Assembly: GCA_915066865.1 (NCBI GenBank)
Contig: CAJZEE010000019.1
Location: 1-26,404, forward strand
Source of the DNA: an uncultured Veillonella sp.
GTDB lineage: Bacteria > Bacillota > Negativicutes > Veillonellales > Veillonellaceae
Direction of reading: 5' to 3'
Length of the DNA: 26,404 nucleotides
Shown here: piece after piece, positions 1-6,810 of the stretch
Layout of the letters: every line of letters begins with the position of its first letter
Numbering within the stretch: the stretch's first letter is position 1
Position numbers and translations under genes: made by a program
Notes under the pieces: model-generated
Databases searched by the model: none
What the model saw: only the letters and a program-made list of their open reading frames with translations
Told to the model about the DNA's origin: nothing

Positions 1-877
1 ACGGAAACACATAGTCCTTAACTAGCGGTTCAATGGTAACCGCCGCTAAAACAGCTGCACCAGTTACTATATTATCAAAAACTACAGCCATGCGATGGCT
101 AGCAGCTCCTAAGATAAAGGCCGTTAAAAATACAATATCTAAACCACCTGCTACGTGAAGCAAGTGCAATACCGCATCACGGCGCTCGCTTTCACTCAAA
201 GTAGACCAATCCTCCACAGAAATATTAAATCGATCTACAAAAGAATGAATATGAGCAGCACGTTGCTCTACCGTAGGTCCATATTCATTATGAACGAGAA
301 TATCCTCATACGCACAACCTGTGATCGTCGCCGTCGTTACAAGAGAATCTAGAAAGGCCCTCTCCCCTACGTTACCAATCGCCACCACTTGTAATCCATC
401 AGCATGTAATCTATCTGCATAGGTAAAGCCGAGCTCAAGAGCACGCTCTAATTCCTCACGAGAAATAGCAGGTTCTACGCCAAAGAAATGGGAGCCTTTT
501 CGAATCACTTGTTGTTCAATATTTGCTAAATCTGCAGTATCTTGTTCAAGACCTAGATTCACCACATGTACAACGGCATTTAATTTAGCTGCAGCCCCTT
601 GTGTAGCTGTTGTTCCCTCATTAAAACGTTCTATGGCATCATAGCTTTCACTACCATGCTCAGTGTTTTGCGGCCCATCTACCAAGTGATCCGCCGCCAC
701 AACGAGCACACCATAGCGTAAATGATTTGGTTTAGGGTTTCTAAGAATCCCTGCAAAACGCTCTGCTATAGATTCTAACGTAGCAAGGCTATAGATGGGT
801 TTTGTCAAATTATCGATACGTAAGCGGCATGCTTCCATGGATGGTACATGCAATGGTTCTATTTTGAAAGTTCTCAT
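1..877 (-). CDS. arsB: CobT-like phosphoribosyltransferase paralogue, ArsB-like (3' end outside window)
   Basis: An open frame runs from an ATG at 877 to the window edge without a stop (292 codons seen). The start overlaps the upstream gene's TGA as ATGA and has AGGAGGT six bases upstream. The N-terminus carries a CobT-like signature, NLTKPIYSLATLE (residues 23-35). Near residues 256-280 LGAASHRMAVVFDN matches LGAAANHGLVIIDG of the neighbour, so homology is clear. The family motif GEMGI(G/S)NTT is replaced by GNVGERAFL at residues 168-176, so an Asn (N169) sits where a conserved Glu is expected. Known: Sporomusa ovata ArsA and ArsB are tandem CobT homologues that act together to attach phenol or p-cresol to a ribosyl phosphate for cobamide lower-ligand synthesis. 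Inference: this is the diverged, perhaps non-catalytic partner. The C-terminal motif with the second catalytic Glu is outside the window. The alternative is a CobT paralogue of other function. Confidence 0.75.
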   Translation of the reverse strand, partial: MRTFKIEPLHVPSMEACRLRIDNLTKPIYSLATLESIAERFAGILRNPKPNHLRYGVLVVAADHLVDGPQNTEHGSESYDAIERFNEGTTATQGAAAKLNAVVHVVNLGLEQDTADLANIEQQVIRKGSHFFGVEPAISREELERALELGFTYADRLHADGLQVVAIGNVGERAFLDSLVTTATITGCAYEDILVHNEYGPTVEQRAAHIHSFVDRFNISVEDWSTLSESERRDAVLHLLHVAGGLDIVFLTAFILGAASHRMAVVFDNIVTGAAVLAAVTIEPLVKDYVFP

Positions 878-1911
878 GCCTTACCTCCTGTAAGCGCCAA
901 ATACATATGAACCGCAAGATCTAGCATACCCATTTGTATGGAGCCACCAGAAGCCTCACCTAAACAAAGGCCTAAATCGACATAGGCTTCAAGGCCTAAA
1001 TTTTCTAAGGAAGATTTTGCCGCTTTTTCAGCAGATAAATGTGAAGCCATCACATAATCCATTACTTGTGGCACCAACGTTTTAGCTACCAAGGCACAGG
1101 CCGATGTATTAAATCCATCGATGATGACTAACCCATGATTTGCTGCGGCGCCTAAGATAACGCCAACGATACAAGCAAATTCAAAGCCGCCTACAGAGGA
1201 TAAAATCCCAATGGCATCGTCTTTAGGAATATCCTTATATTTCTCCAGTACGTCATGAACAATGCGTTGCTTTAGTTTAAGTCGTTCATCGGAAATATTC
1301 GTTCCTCGTCCCGTCGCCTCTTCCGCTGTAAGTCCTGCAAACTTAGCGGTCATAAGGGCACTAGCTGTCGTATTCGATATGCCCATTTCGCCTACTAAAA
1401 ATACATTGAAGCCTTCATCAATTTTTTCTTTTACGAGGCGAATACCCGTTTCAATGCCTTCAATCGCTTGTTCACGCGTCATAGCTGGCTCTTCTACGAA
1501 GTTTTTCGTACCCATCCCAAGTTTATGAATACGAAGGCCTGGAACCCAACTCATATCCGCATCAATGCCCATGTCGATAACTTCCATTTGAGCACCACAA
1601 TAATTCGCTAGAGAATTAGCGCCAGCCCCCTTAGGAATCAGGTAATTCTGAGTCATCCCAACGGTCGTTTCCTTTGGATACGCACTGACGCCCATATCGG
1701 CCACACCGTGATCGGCAGAGGCAATTATCATGCAAGGCTTTGGTACAGCTAACGTCTCTTGATTAGTAGCTGCCCCATATTGAGCCACCATATTTACAAG
1801 ACGTCCATATCGTTCCACAGGCGATGCTGTATTCCAGCTATCGATTATATGTCGTTCAATCTCTAGGCTGCGACCTGTAATAGCGCCACAAGTTTCTTGT
1901 AACAAACTCAT
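874..1911 (-). CDS. arsA: CobT-family alpha-ribazole-phosphate synthase, probably ArsA
   Basis: A 345-residue protein of the nicotinate-nucleotide:dimethylbenzimidazole phosphoribosyltransferase family, which transfers ribose phosphate from nicotinate mononucleotide to a cobamide lower ligand in the cytoplasm. Visible motifs are ADHGVADMGVSAYP (about 66-79), GEMGISNTT (174-182) and LGEASGG (317-323). The glutamates E175 and E319 lie where CobT has its essential pair (Glu174 and Glu317 in Salmonella numbering, from memory). The frame can be opened at a TTG at 1929, but the ATG at 1911 has GGGAG five bases upstream and is preferred. In the V-T-x-Q-M stretch of ordinary CobT the Gln is replaced by Gly (TTVGM), which may bear on base choice. 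It follows tyrA by 50 bases and overlaps the second cobT-like gene by four. Tandem cobT homologues point to ArsAB, which uses phenol or p-cresol, rather than to a DMB-specific CobT; plain cobT is the alternative. Confidence 0.8.
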   Translation of the reverse strand: MSLLQETCGAITGRSLEIERHIIDSWNTASPVERYGRLVNMVAQYGAATNQETLAVPKPCMIIASADHGVADMGVSAYPKETTVGMTQNYLIPKGAGANSLANYCGAQMEVIDMGIDADMSWVPGLRIHKLGMGTKNFVEEPAMTREQAIEGIETGIRLVKEKIDEGFNVFLVGEMGISNTTASALMTAKFAGLTAEEATGRGTNISDERLKLKQRIVHDVLEKYKDIPKDDAIGILSSVGGFEFACIVGVILGAAANHGLVIIDGFNTSACALVAKTLVPQVMDYVMASHLSAEKAAKSSLENLGLEAYVDLGLCLGEASGGSIQMGMLDLAVHMYLALTGGKA

Positions 1912-1961
1912 AAAAGCTCCCTTAATCAAATAATATAATTATATTTTAGATATTCTTTCTT

Positions 1962-2849
1962 TTAGTTATTCTTAATTTGTCCCGTTAAATATGGCAATTT
2001 ATTGCGAATCTCTCGACTTCGTTCAAGATAACTTTCTAATGCTTGTCCTTCGTCATCTTGTGAAAGTATCGCTTTAACATGTTCAATTTCTAATTCAATT
2101 TGTGTAAGACCTTCAATAACATTATGACGATTACCGTAGATAATTTCACGCCACATGGATGGTAATCCCCCCGCCACACGCGTGCAATCGCGGAATCCCC
2201 CTGCCGATAGTTTCATGCGCAATTCGCCCAATTCATCGCCACCCGAAACTTGTGTTAGAATAGAAGCCAATAAGTGAGGCATATGACTAACCATCGCAAG
2301 ATATGCATCGTGAGCATAAATATCGACAAACTCGATACGAGACCCTAAGGCACGACCCATGTCAGCCAATTCTTGAGCCACCTCTTCACTATATACATCA
2401 GAGGCCTTATCTTCTAGTACAATCCAACCCATTCCTTTAAAAAGATTCTTATGAGATACTTCATACCCACCCTTTTCGGATCCTGCCATAGGATGGACAG
2501 ATACGAAAACAGTCCCCTTCGGAATCGATTCATAGACAGCTCGTACAAAATTTTCTTTCGCACTAGATACATCAGTTACGACTTGCCCAGGTCTAAATAG
2601 ATGAGCCGTTTCAGTAAAAAGCCGTGCATTTGTATCAGGAGGCAAGGAGAACACAACGATATCTGAGTTCTTAATCAATGGTTCAACTTCAGTCCACGCA
2701 GCTTTTACCACACCATCTTGAATGGCCGCATCACAGACCTCTTGACGACGTGCATAGCCTACTACCTCATATTCTGTATATTCCTTTAGAGCCTTTGCCA
2801 AGGATCCACCTAATAAACCTAAGCCAATAATACCTACGGTCTTACTCAT
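1962..2849 (-). CDS. tyrA: Prephenate dehydrogenase
   Basis: Oxidatively decarboxylates prephenate to 4-hydroxyphenylpyruvate with NAD(P)+, the committed step to tyrosine. The 295-residue protein opens with a Rossmann nucleotide-binding motif, GLGLLGGSLAKAL (9-21). It then has DVSSAK (93-98), HPMAGSEKGG (119-128) with the likely catalytic His119, and SHMPHLLAS (188-196) in the helical dimerisation domain, where His189 fits a substrate contact. GGFRDCTR (217-224) supplies arginines expected near prephenate. There is no chorismate mutase domain at the N-terminus and no room for an ACT domain at the C-terminus, so feedback by tyrosine through ACT is not expected. The start ATG has a modest AGTAGG-type site. 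It heads a group with two cobT-like genes. The family is certain; preference for prephenate over arogenate cannot be read from the sequence. Confidence 0.93.
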   Translation of the reverse strand: MSKTVGIIGLGLLGGSLAKALKEYTEYEVVGYARRQEVCDAAIQDGVVKAAWTEVEPLIKNSDIVVFSLPPDTNARLFTETAHLFRPGQVVTDVSSAKENFVRAVYESIPKGTVFVSVHPMAGSEKGGYEVSHKNLFKGMGWIVLEDKASDVYSEEVAQELADMGRALGSRIEFVDIYAHDAYLAMVSHMPHLLASILTQVSGGDELGELRMKLSAGGFRDCTRVAGGLPSMWREIIYGNRHNVIEGLTQIELEIEHVKAILSQDDEGQALESYLERSREIRNKLPYLTGQIKNN

Positions 2850-2900
2850 ATAAACCTACTTTCATAAACTATCTAGGAATGTATACGCTCTCATATAATG

Positions 2901-2945
2901 CTACATATAATCTATCAAGCTAATCCCTTTTTCGTATGCTTTCAT
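2901..2945 (-). CDS. Possible 14-residue leader peptide upstream of tyrA
   Basis: A short ORF, MKAYEKGISLIDYM, begins at an ATG five bases after GAGG and ends in TAG 51 bases before the tyrA start. It lies about 30 bases downstream of the expected start of transcription from the extended -10 element at 2981-2989. Two of its 14 codons are Tyr, which would suit a tyrosine-sensing leader. I do not see a convincing terminator/antiterminator pair after it, and an ORF this short can arise by chance. Confidence 0.2.
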   Translation of the reverse strand: MKAYEKGISLIDYM

Positions 2946-2980
2946 AAAAACCTCAACAATGAATATCATACAGTGTTTTT

Positions 2981-2989
2981 ATTATAACA
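2981..2989 (-). promoter_or_regulatory. Extended -10 promoter for tyrA-arsA-arsB
   Basis: Read on the minus strand the sequence is TGTTATAAT, a consensus TATAAT with the TGn extension that compensates for a poor -35; no good TTGACA-like hexamer lies 16-18 bases upstream. Transcription would start near 2974, giving a leader of about 125 bases before tyrA. I found no cobalamin riboswitch B12 box and no T-box signature in this leader. Confidence 0.5.
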
Positions 2990-3032
2990 TGTTCATAACC
3001 ACATGGGATAAAATTATAAACATATAACATAC

Positions 3033-3064
3033 AAAAAACGTGCCACCCGAAGGTGACACGTTTT
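3033..3064 (-). terminator. Intrinsic terminator after korB, UUCG loop
   Basis: The minus-strand transcript would fold AAAACGTG-x-CACC around a UUCG tetraloop with GGTG-x-CACGTTTT, one internal mismatch, then a run of six T. It lies 39 bases past the korB stop. The C(UUCG)G closing arrangement is an especially stable loop. The stem is flanked by A and T runs on both sides and could also work on the plus strand. Confidence 0.8.
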
Positions 3065-3102
3065 CTTAGTCAGCATCCTACCTAAGGAGTACGATGCCAA
3101 TA

Positions 3103-3975
3103 TTATTTAAATTGATTGCAAAGACTATCAAATAATGCTTGGTCAGGTTTAACCACATCTTCAGTCAATGGACGAGGATGTGGGCCACCATTTGCAGTAG
3201 CCAATGCTTTTTCAAAGGAAGGTTTAGATGTATTTTGATAGATAAGGCCTGTAACCAAACCATCAGTATCACCCAAAGTTTTAAGCGCTGTTGCACGATC
3301 TGTTGGGTCATACCCTTCAGGCAATGCTACTAAATGTTCTTTGAACCAATCGTAACTATTGCGTTTGTTATATGTAACACATGGGCTGAATACATTGATG
3401 AAGGAGAAGCCTTCATGATCCATGGCTTGTTGAATCAAATCAACGAGCTCTTTACGATTCACCATATAGCTTTGTGCTACAAATGTAGCACCTGCTGCAA
3501 TCGCAGTTTCACAAACGGACAATGGAGATTCAAACGCACCATGAGGAGTTGTTTTTGTAACAAACCCGATGTCAGAACGAGGAGATGCTTGACCTTTAGT
3601 CAAACCATATACATGGTTATCCATTACTACGTATGTCATGTTTACATTACGTTTGAAAGCATGAATGGTGTGACCCATACCGATAGCAAAGGCATCACCG
3701 TCACCAGAAAATGCGATAACTTCAAGATCTTGGTTAGCAAGTTTAACGCCTTGCGCATAAGGAAGCGCACGGCCATGAGTTGTATGCGCACCATAAGCGT
3801 AGAAATAGCCACCGATACGACTAGAGCAACCAATACCGGAAATTACGGCTAATTTTTCTGGTGGAATATTTTTCGCTACTACAGCGTCAGTAATCGCCGC
3901 TTGAACCCCATAATGGCCACAGCCTGGACACCAGTTAGGACGAATATCATTTCTGTAATCTTTAGCTGTTGTCAT
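3103..3975 (-). CDS. korB: 2-oxoacid:ferredoxin oxidoreductase, beta subunit
   Basis: The thiamine-diphosphate-binding subunit of a 2-oxoacid (probably 2-oxoglutarate):ferredoxin oxidoreductase, which interconverts 2-oxoacid plus CoA with acyl-CoA, CO2 and reduced ferredoxin in the cytoplasm. The 290-residue protein shows WCPGCGH (15-21). It has the ThDP/Mg motif GDGDAFAIG (91-99) followed by DNHVYGLTKGQ (119-129). Cysteines C16, C19, C50 (GIGCSSR) and C199 (SPCVTYN) are placed as the four [4Fe-4S] ligands of this family. An upstream in-frame ATG at 3999 has no binding site, while the ATG at 3975 has AAGGAGGT nine to ten bases upstream, so the shorter form is chosen. It starts one base after the korA stop. 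Pyruvate or a branched-chain oxoacid as substrate cannot be excluded; the overall match is to KorB. Confidence 0.92.
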   Translation of the reverse strand: MTTAKDYRNDIRPNWCPGCGHYGVQAAITDAVVAKNIPPEKLAVISGIGCSSRIGGYFYAYGAHTTHGRALPYAQGVKLANQDLEVIAFSGDGDAFAIGMGHTIHAFKRNVNMTYVVMDNHVYGLTKGQASPRSDIGFVTKTTPHGAFESPLSVCETAIAAGATFVAQSYMVNRKELVDLIQQAMDHEGFSFINVFSPCVTYNKRNSYDWFKEHLVALPEGYDPTDRATALKTLGDTDGLVTGLIYQNTSKPSFEKALATANGGPHPRPLTEDVVKPDQALFDSLCNQFK

Positions 3976-3976
3976 A

Positions 3977-5728
3977 TTATAGGACCTCCTTAATCGCATT
4001 TTTCACATAACTTTTTGTGAATGGATTACCATCGTATTTCAAGCAGCTAGAAATCTTATGTTTCTTATGCATGTTGATTTTAAATAAATTAGCCAATTGA
4101 CCAGTTTTATTGTGTTCCACGATAACTACTTTTTTCGCAGCATCAAAGAATGGTTGTAATTGCTTTGCTGGGAATGGTTTAATTAAGCGCAATTGTAAGT
4201 GGTTGACTTTGACGCCTTCTTGATCAAATTCAGCAACGGCTTCTTCAATAGCACCACGGCTAGAAGCCATACCTACAACGAGTACATCTGCTTCGTCGTA
4301 TTTAGCATTATTTAAGAATGGTTCATAGTTATCAGCTACAGTTTCCAATTTGCGGAAACGTTTATCAGTTTGCGCTACGTGCATTGTAGGCGCTTCTGCT
4401 GGTTTACCTTCTTCATTATGCTCTAAACCTGTGGAAAGGAATAGACCATTTTTCATGCCTGGAATTGTACGCGGAGAAATGCCATCTTCAGTCAATTCAA
4501 AGCGTTTGAAGTAGTTAGGTTGTACCAATTCAGGAAGTTCAGCTTGTTTCATCATTTTACCGCGATTAATAGGTACGCGGTTCAAATCAAAGGAAGGAAC
4601 GGATTGTTTATTCAAACCTTGTTGTAAGTCAGGCATAAAGATAACTGGACATTGATACATTTCTGCCAAGTTGAAAGCTTTTTGAATTTCATAGAAACAC
4701 TCTTCGATAGATGTTGGAGAAATTACGATACCAGAGTAGTCGCCATGTGCATTGTAGCAAGCTGCATCAATATCAGATTGTTCAACTTTTGTAGCCATAC
4801 CAGTGGATGGGCCAGAACGTTGAACGTCAATAACAACCATTGGCAATTCAGCCATGGAAGCCATGGACAAGGATTCTGCCATCAAGGAAAGACCTGGGCC
4901 AGAAGTACACGTGAAGCCACGAACACCTGCGTATACACCACCCATAGCTGTCATACACGCTGCGATTTCGTCTTCTGTTTGAACAACAGTTGAGCCCAAC
5001 TTATCCATAGTTTTAATCATGTATTCCATAACTTCGGATGCTGGCGTAATAGGATATGATGCCATAAAACGGGAGCCCGCAGCAATAGCACCAAGAGCAC
5101 ATGCTTCGTTACCTAATAAGAACATTTGATCTTTCTTACCAGGCGCTGGCAATGTATCGATTTCAACATCGCCTAATTTTTCCATTACAAGGCTATGACC
5201 ATCATCGAAAGCAGCCAAGTTTTTATCAATAATCTCTTGGGATTTCTTTGCAAATTTCTCAGTAATAGCATCTTTAAACATCTTAGTATCAAAGCCAAGA
5301 AGCGCTACGGACATCCCAAGTGCTACGATATTACGCATCAACAAGGAGCCTTGTTTCATTGCTGTTTCAGAGATAGGCAAAGATAAGCAATTAATCTTTG
5401 TACCTTCAAATTTAGAAAAGTCTGGATTAACTTTGCTATCACAGATGATATATCCACCATCACGTACTTCGGAACCGTGCATATCAACGGTTTCTTGATC
5501 AAGGGAAAGCAAGAAGTCTACCCCTTCACCAATAGACATAATTTGTTCCAATGCTACGCGCAATGCGAATGTAGTATGACCACCTTTGATGCGAGATGCA
5601 AATAAACGTTGGCTATACAAAGAGTAGCCTTCTTTAGCAAGGATTGTAGCCATAATTTCGCCGCAACTCTCGATACCTTCACCTTGTTGGCCGCCCATTT
5701 TCCAGATAAAATCTTTACGTTTTTGCAA
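3977..5728 (-). CDS. korA: 2-oxoacid:ferredoxin oxidoreductase, fused gamma-alpha subunit
   Basis: Partner of KorB. The N-terminal part (about 1-185) is the gamma domain, starting near GGQQGEG (12-18) and containing KGGHTTFALRV. The remainder (about 200-583) is the alpha domain with SYPITPASE (224-232), the TEDEIAACMTAMGG segment and a C-terminal region ending in HKISSCLKYDGNPF. The fused two-subunit layout, without a separate gamma (KorC) or ferredoxin-type delta (KorD) gene beside it, resembles the KorAB enzymes of several anaerobes and actinobacteria. Start choice: the frame opens at a GTG at 5737, but AAGGAGG abuts that codon directly; the TTG at 5728 is nine bases from it and is preferred. 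A promoter and a leader of about 85 bases lie upstream. The oxoacid used is inferred, not shown. Confidence 0.92.
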   Translation of the reverse strand: MQKRKDFIWKMGGQQGEGIESCGEIMATILAKEGYSLYSQRLFASRIKGGHTTFALRVALEQIMSIGEGVDFLLSLDQETVDMHGSEVRDGGYIICDSKVNPDFSKFEGTKINCLSLPISETAMKQGSLLMRNIVALGMSVALLGFDTKMFKDAITEKFAKKSQEIIDKNLAAFDDGHSLVMEKLGDVEIDTLPAPGKKDQMFLLGNEACALGAIAAGSRFMASYPITPASEVMEYMIKTMDKLGSTVVQTEDEIAACMTAMGGVYAGVRGFTCTSGPGLSLMAESLSMASMAELPMVVIDVQRSGPSTGMATKVEQSDIDAACYNAHGDYSGIVISPTSIEECFYEIQKAFNLAEMYQCPVIFMPDLQQGLNKQSVPSFDLNRVPINRGKMMKQAELPELVQPNYFKRFELTEDGISPRTIPGMKNGLFLSTGLEHNEEGKPAEAPTMHVAQTDKRFRKLETVADNYEPFLNNAKYDEADVLVVGMASSRGAIEEAVAEFDQEGVKVNHLQLRLIKPFPAKQLQPFFDAAKKVVIVEHNKTGQLANLFKINMHKKHKISSCLKYDGNPFTKSYVKNAIKEVL

Positions 5729-5737
5729 GAGATTCAC

Positions 5738-5744
5738 CCTCCTT
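5738..5744 (-). promoter_or_regulatory. Shine-Dalgarno site that sets the korA start
   Basis: AAGGAGG on the minus strand. It touches the GTG at 5737, which is too close to initiate, and is nine bases from the TTG at 5728, which is therefore the likely start. Confidence 0.65.
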
Positions 5745-5822
5745 AGGATAAAAATTACACTGCTGACAAGAGTCTACCTTACTATGTTAATGTTTTATAG
5801 TACGAACCTGTCTTATATCGTC

Positions 5823-5851
5823 ATTGTATCATGTATATTTTAGGTTTACAA
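5823..5851 (-). promoter_or_regulatory. Promoter for korA-korB
   Basis: On the minus strand there is TTGTAA (5851-5846), a 17-base spacer and TACAAT (5828-5823), with a TGn extension directly before the -10. This is the best sigma-70-type promoter in the window. The stretch from here to the korA start holds one weak hairpin (TACTAT/ATAGTA, 5780-5802) and no riboswitch I recognise. Confidence 0.7.
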
Positions 5852-5909
5852 TGTATCATTTCACATAATAATAGGTATAAATTAAGGTATTATAACTAAA
5901 AATTATAAG

Positions 5910-5945
5910 AAAAAAAGGATACTACTTTTGAAGTAGTATCCTTTT
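5910..5945 (-). terminator. Strong intrinsic terminator after the ecf-truA operon
   Basis: A perfect 15-bp stem (GGATACTACTT pairing with AAGTAGTATCC, extended by A/T pairs) with a three-base loop, followed on the minus strand by seven T. It lies about 80 bases past the truA stop and just before the korA promoter, so it insulates the two units. On the plus strand only four T follow. Confidence 0.85.
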
Positions 5946-5979
5946 AGTATTTATGCTCAACGTTTTATACTTTCACATC

Positions 5980-6009
5980 AAAAAAAGAGTCTATATAAAA
6001 TTATATAGA
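5980..6009 (-). terminator. Second terminator-like hairpin directly after truA
   Basis: A perfect 9-bp inverted repeat (TCTATATAA/TTATATAGA, two-base loop) is followed on the minus strand by CTC and seven T. The stem is almost all A/T, so it is weaker than the hairpin at 5910-5945; together they look like tandem terminators. Confidence 0.45.
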
Positions 6010-6024
6010 ATATTTATTCTCGAA

Positions 6025-6810
6025 TCATCTAAAATATTTATTCCGTAATACCTCTTGTTGTCGCTCTTCAGTGAAGAATATTTCTTCTAAACATAAGCCT
6101 TGAGCAGGTGCAGTTTTCCCTATAGCACGCCGGTCTTTAGCGGCTAAATATCCTTTAATATCCTCAACCTTGCGACGACCAAGACCTATATCTACAAGTA
6201 AACCTGCAATATTGCGGACCATATGATATAAAAAACCATCACCAATCACAGAAATCGTCACCTGTGAACCTCGGGCCTCAACACGAATTCCCATAATTGT
6301 CTTTACAGGATCCGCCGGAGTTGAGTTGGTTCCCTTTAGGGTTGTAAAGTCATGCGTGCCTACTAGTTCATTACCTGCAGCCTGCATACGAGCAATATTT
6401 AAATGCTTTTTCACATGCCAATGATATCGCTGCGTCAAAGGATCTGCAATGAGCTGATTATGAATCGTATATACATACTCTTTACCGTATATATTCCACC
6501 GTGGCTTCCAATCTAGCGGAATTTCTACCGCTTCTAGAACGACTATATCCTTAGGAATATGAGCTATCATAGCGCGAGGAATATTTTCTACTGGTATAGT
6601 CCCCGACGTTTGAAATGTACAAACTTGAAATTTAGCATGCACACCCGCATCCGTACGAGAGGCACCATAAATTTGAATGGGTTCATTACAAATACGTGAT
6701 AAACCATATTCCAAACAACCTTGTACCGTTAAACCCTTATCATTAGGTTGCTTTTGATAACCTGCTAAATCTGTACCATCATAAGCCACTATGATCCGTA
6801 TATTTCTCAT
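6025..6810 (-). CDS. truA: tRNA pseudouridine(38-40) synthase
   Basis: Isomerises uridines 38-40 in the tRNA anticodon stem-loop to pseudouridine. The 261-residue protein has the family signature SRTDAGVHA with the catalytic Asp54, the N-terminal IRIIVAYDGTDLAGYQ, and the conserved FLYHMVRNIAG stretch late in the chain. An ATG at 6825 lies in frame but has no binding site; the ATG at 6810 overlaps the ecfT stop as ATGA and has GGTGG nine bases upstream, so it is preferred. The place directly after ecfT is the usual Firmicutes arrangement (ecfA1-ecfA2-ecfT-truA). The rplM-rpsI pair that often follows is absent; terminators follow instead. Confidence 0.95.
   Translation of the reverse strand: MRNIRIIVAYDGTDLAGYQKQPNDKGLTVQGCLEYGLSRICNEPIQIYGASRTDAGVHAKFQVCTFQTSGTIPVENIPRAMIAHIPKDIVVLEAVEIPLDWKPRWNIYGKEYVYTIHNQLIADPLTQRYHWHVKKHLNIARMQAAGNELVGTHDFTTLKGTNSTPADPVKTIMGIRVEARGSQVTISVIGDGFLYHMVRNIAGLLVDIGLGRRKVEDIKGYLAAKDRRAIGKTAPAQGLCLEEIFFTEERQQEVLRNKYFR

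Noticed and set aside
1938..1943. TATAAT on the minus strand between tyrA and arsA
   Set aside because: No -35 or TGn extension, and the surrounding spacer is almost pure A/T, so the match has little weight. An internal promoter is possible but not supported.
2850..3000. Possible cobalamin riboswitch or T-box upstream of tyrA-arsAB
   Set aside because: The leader is only about 125 bases; no B12-box or T-box consensus is visible and no expression-platform hairpin was found.
3334..3852. A 172-codon plus-strand frame opposite korB
   Set aside because: Antisense to a certain gene, with Cys/Thr/Tyr-rich composition and no ribosome binding site or family resemblance.
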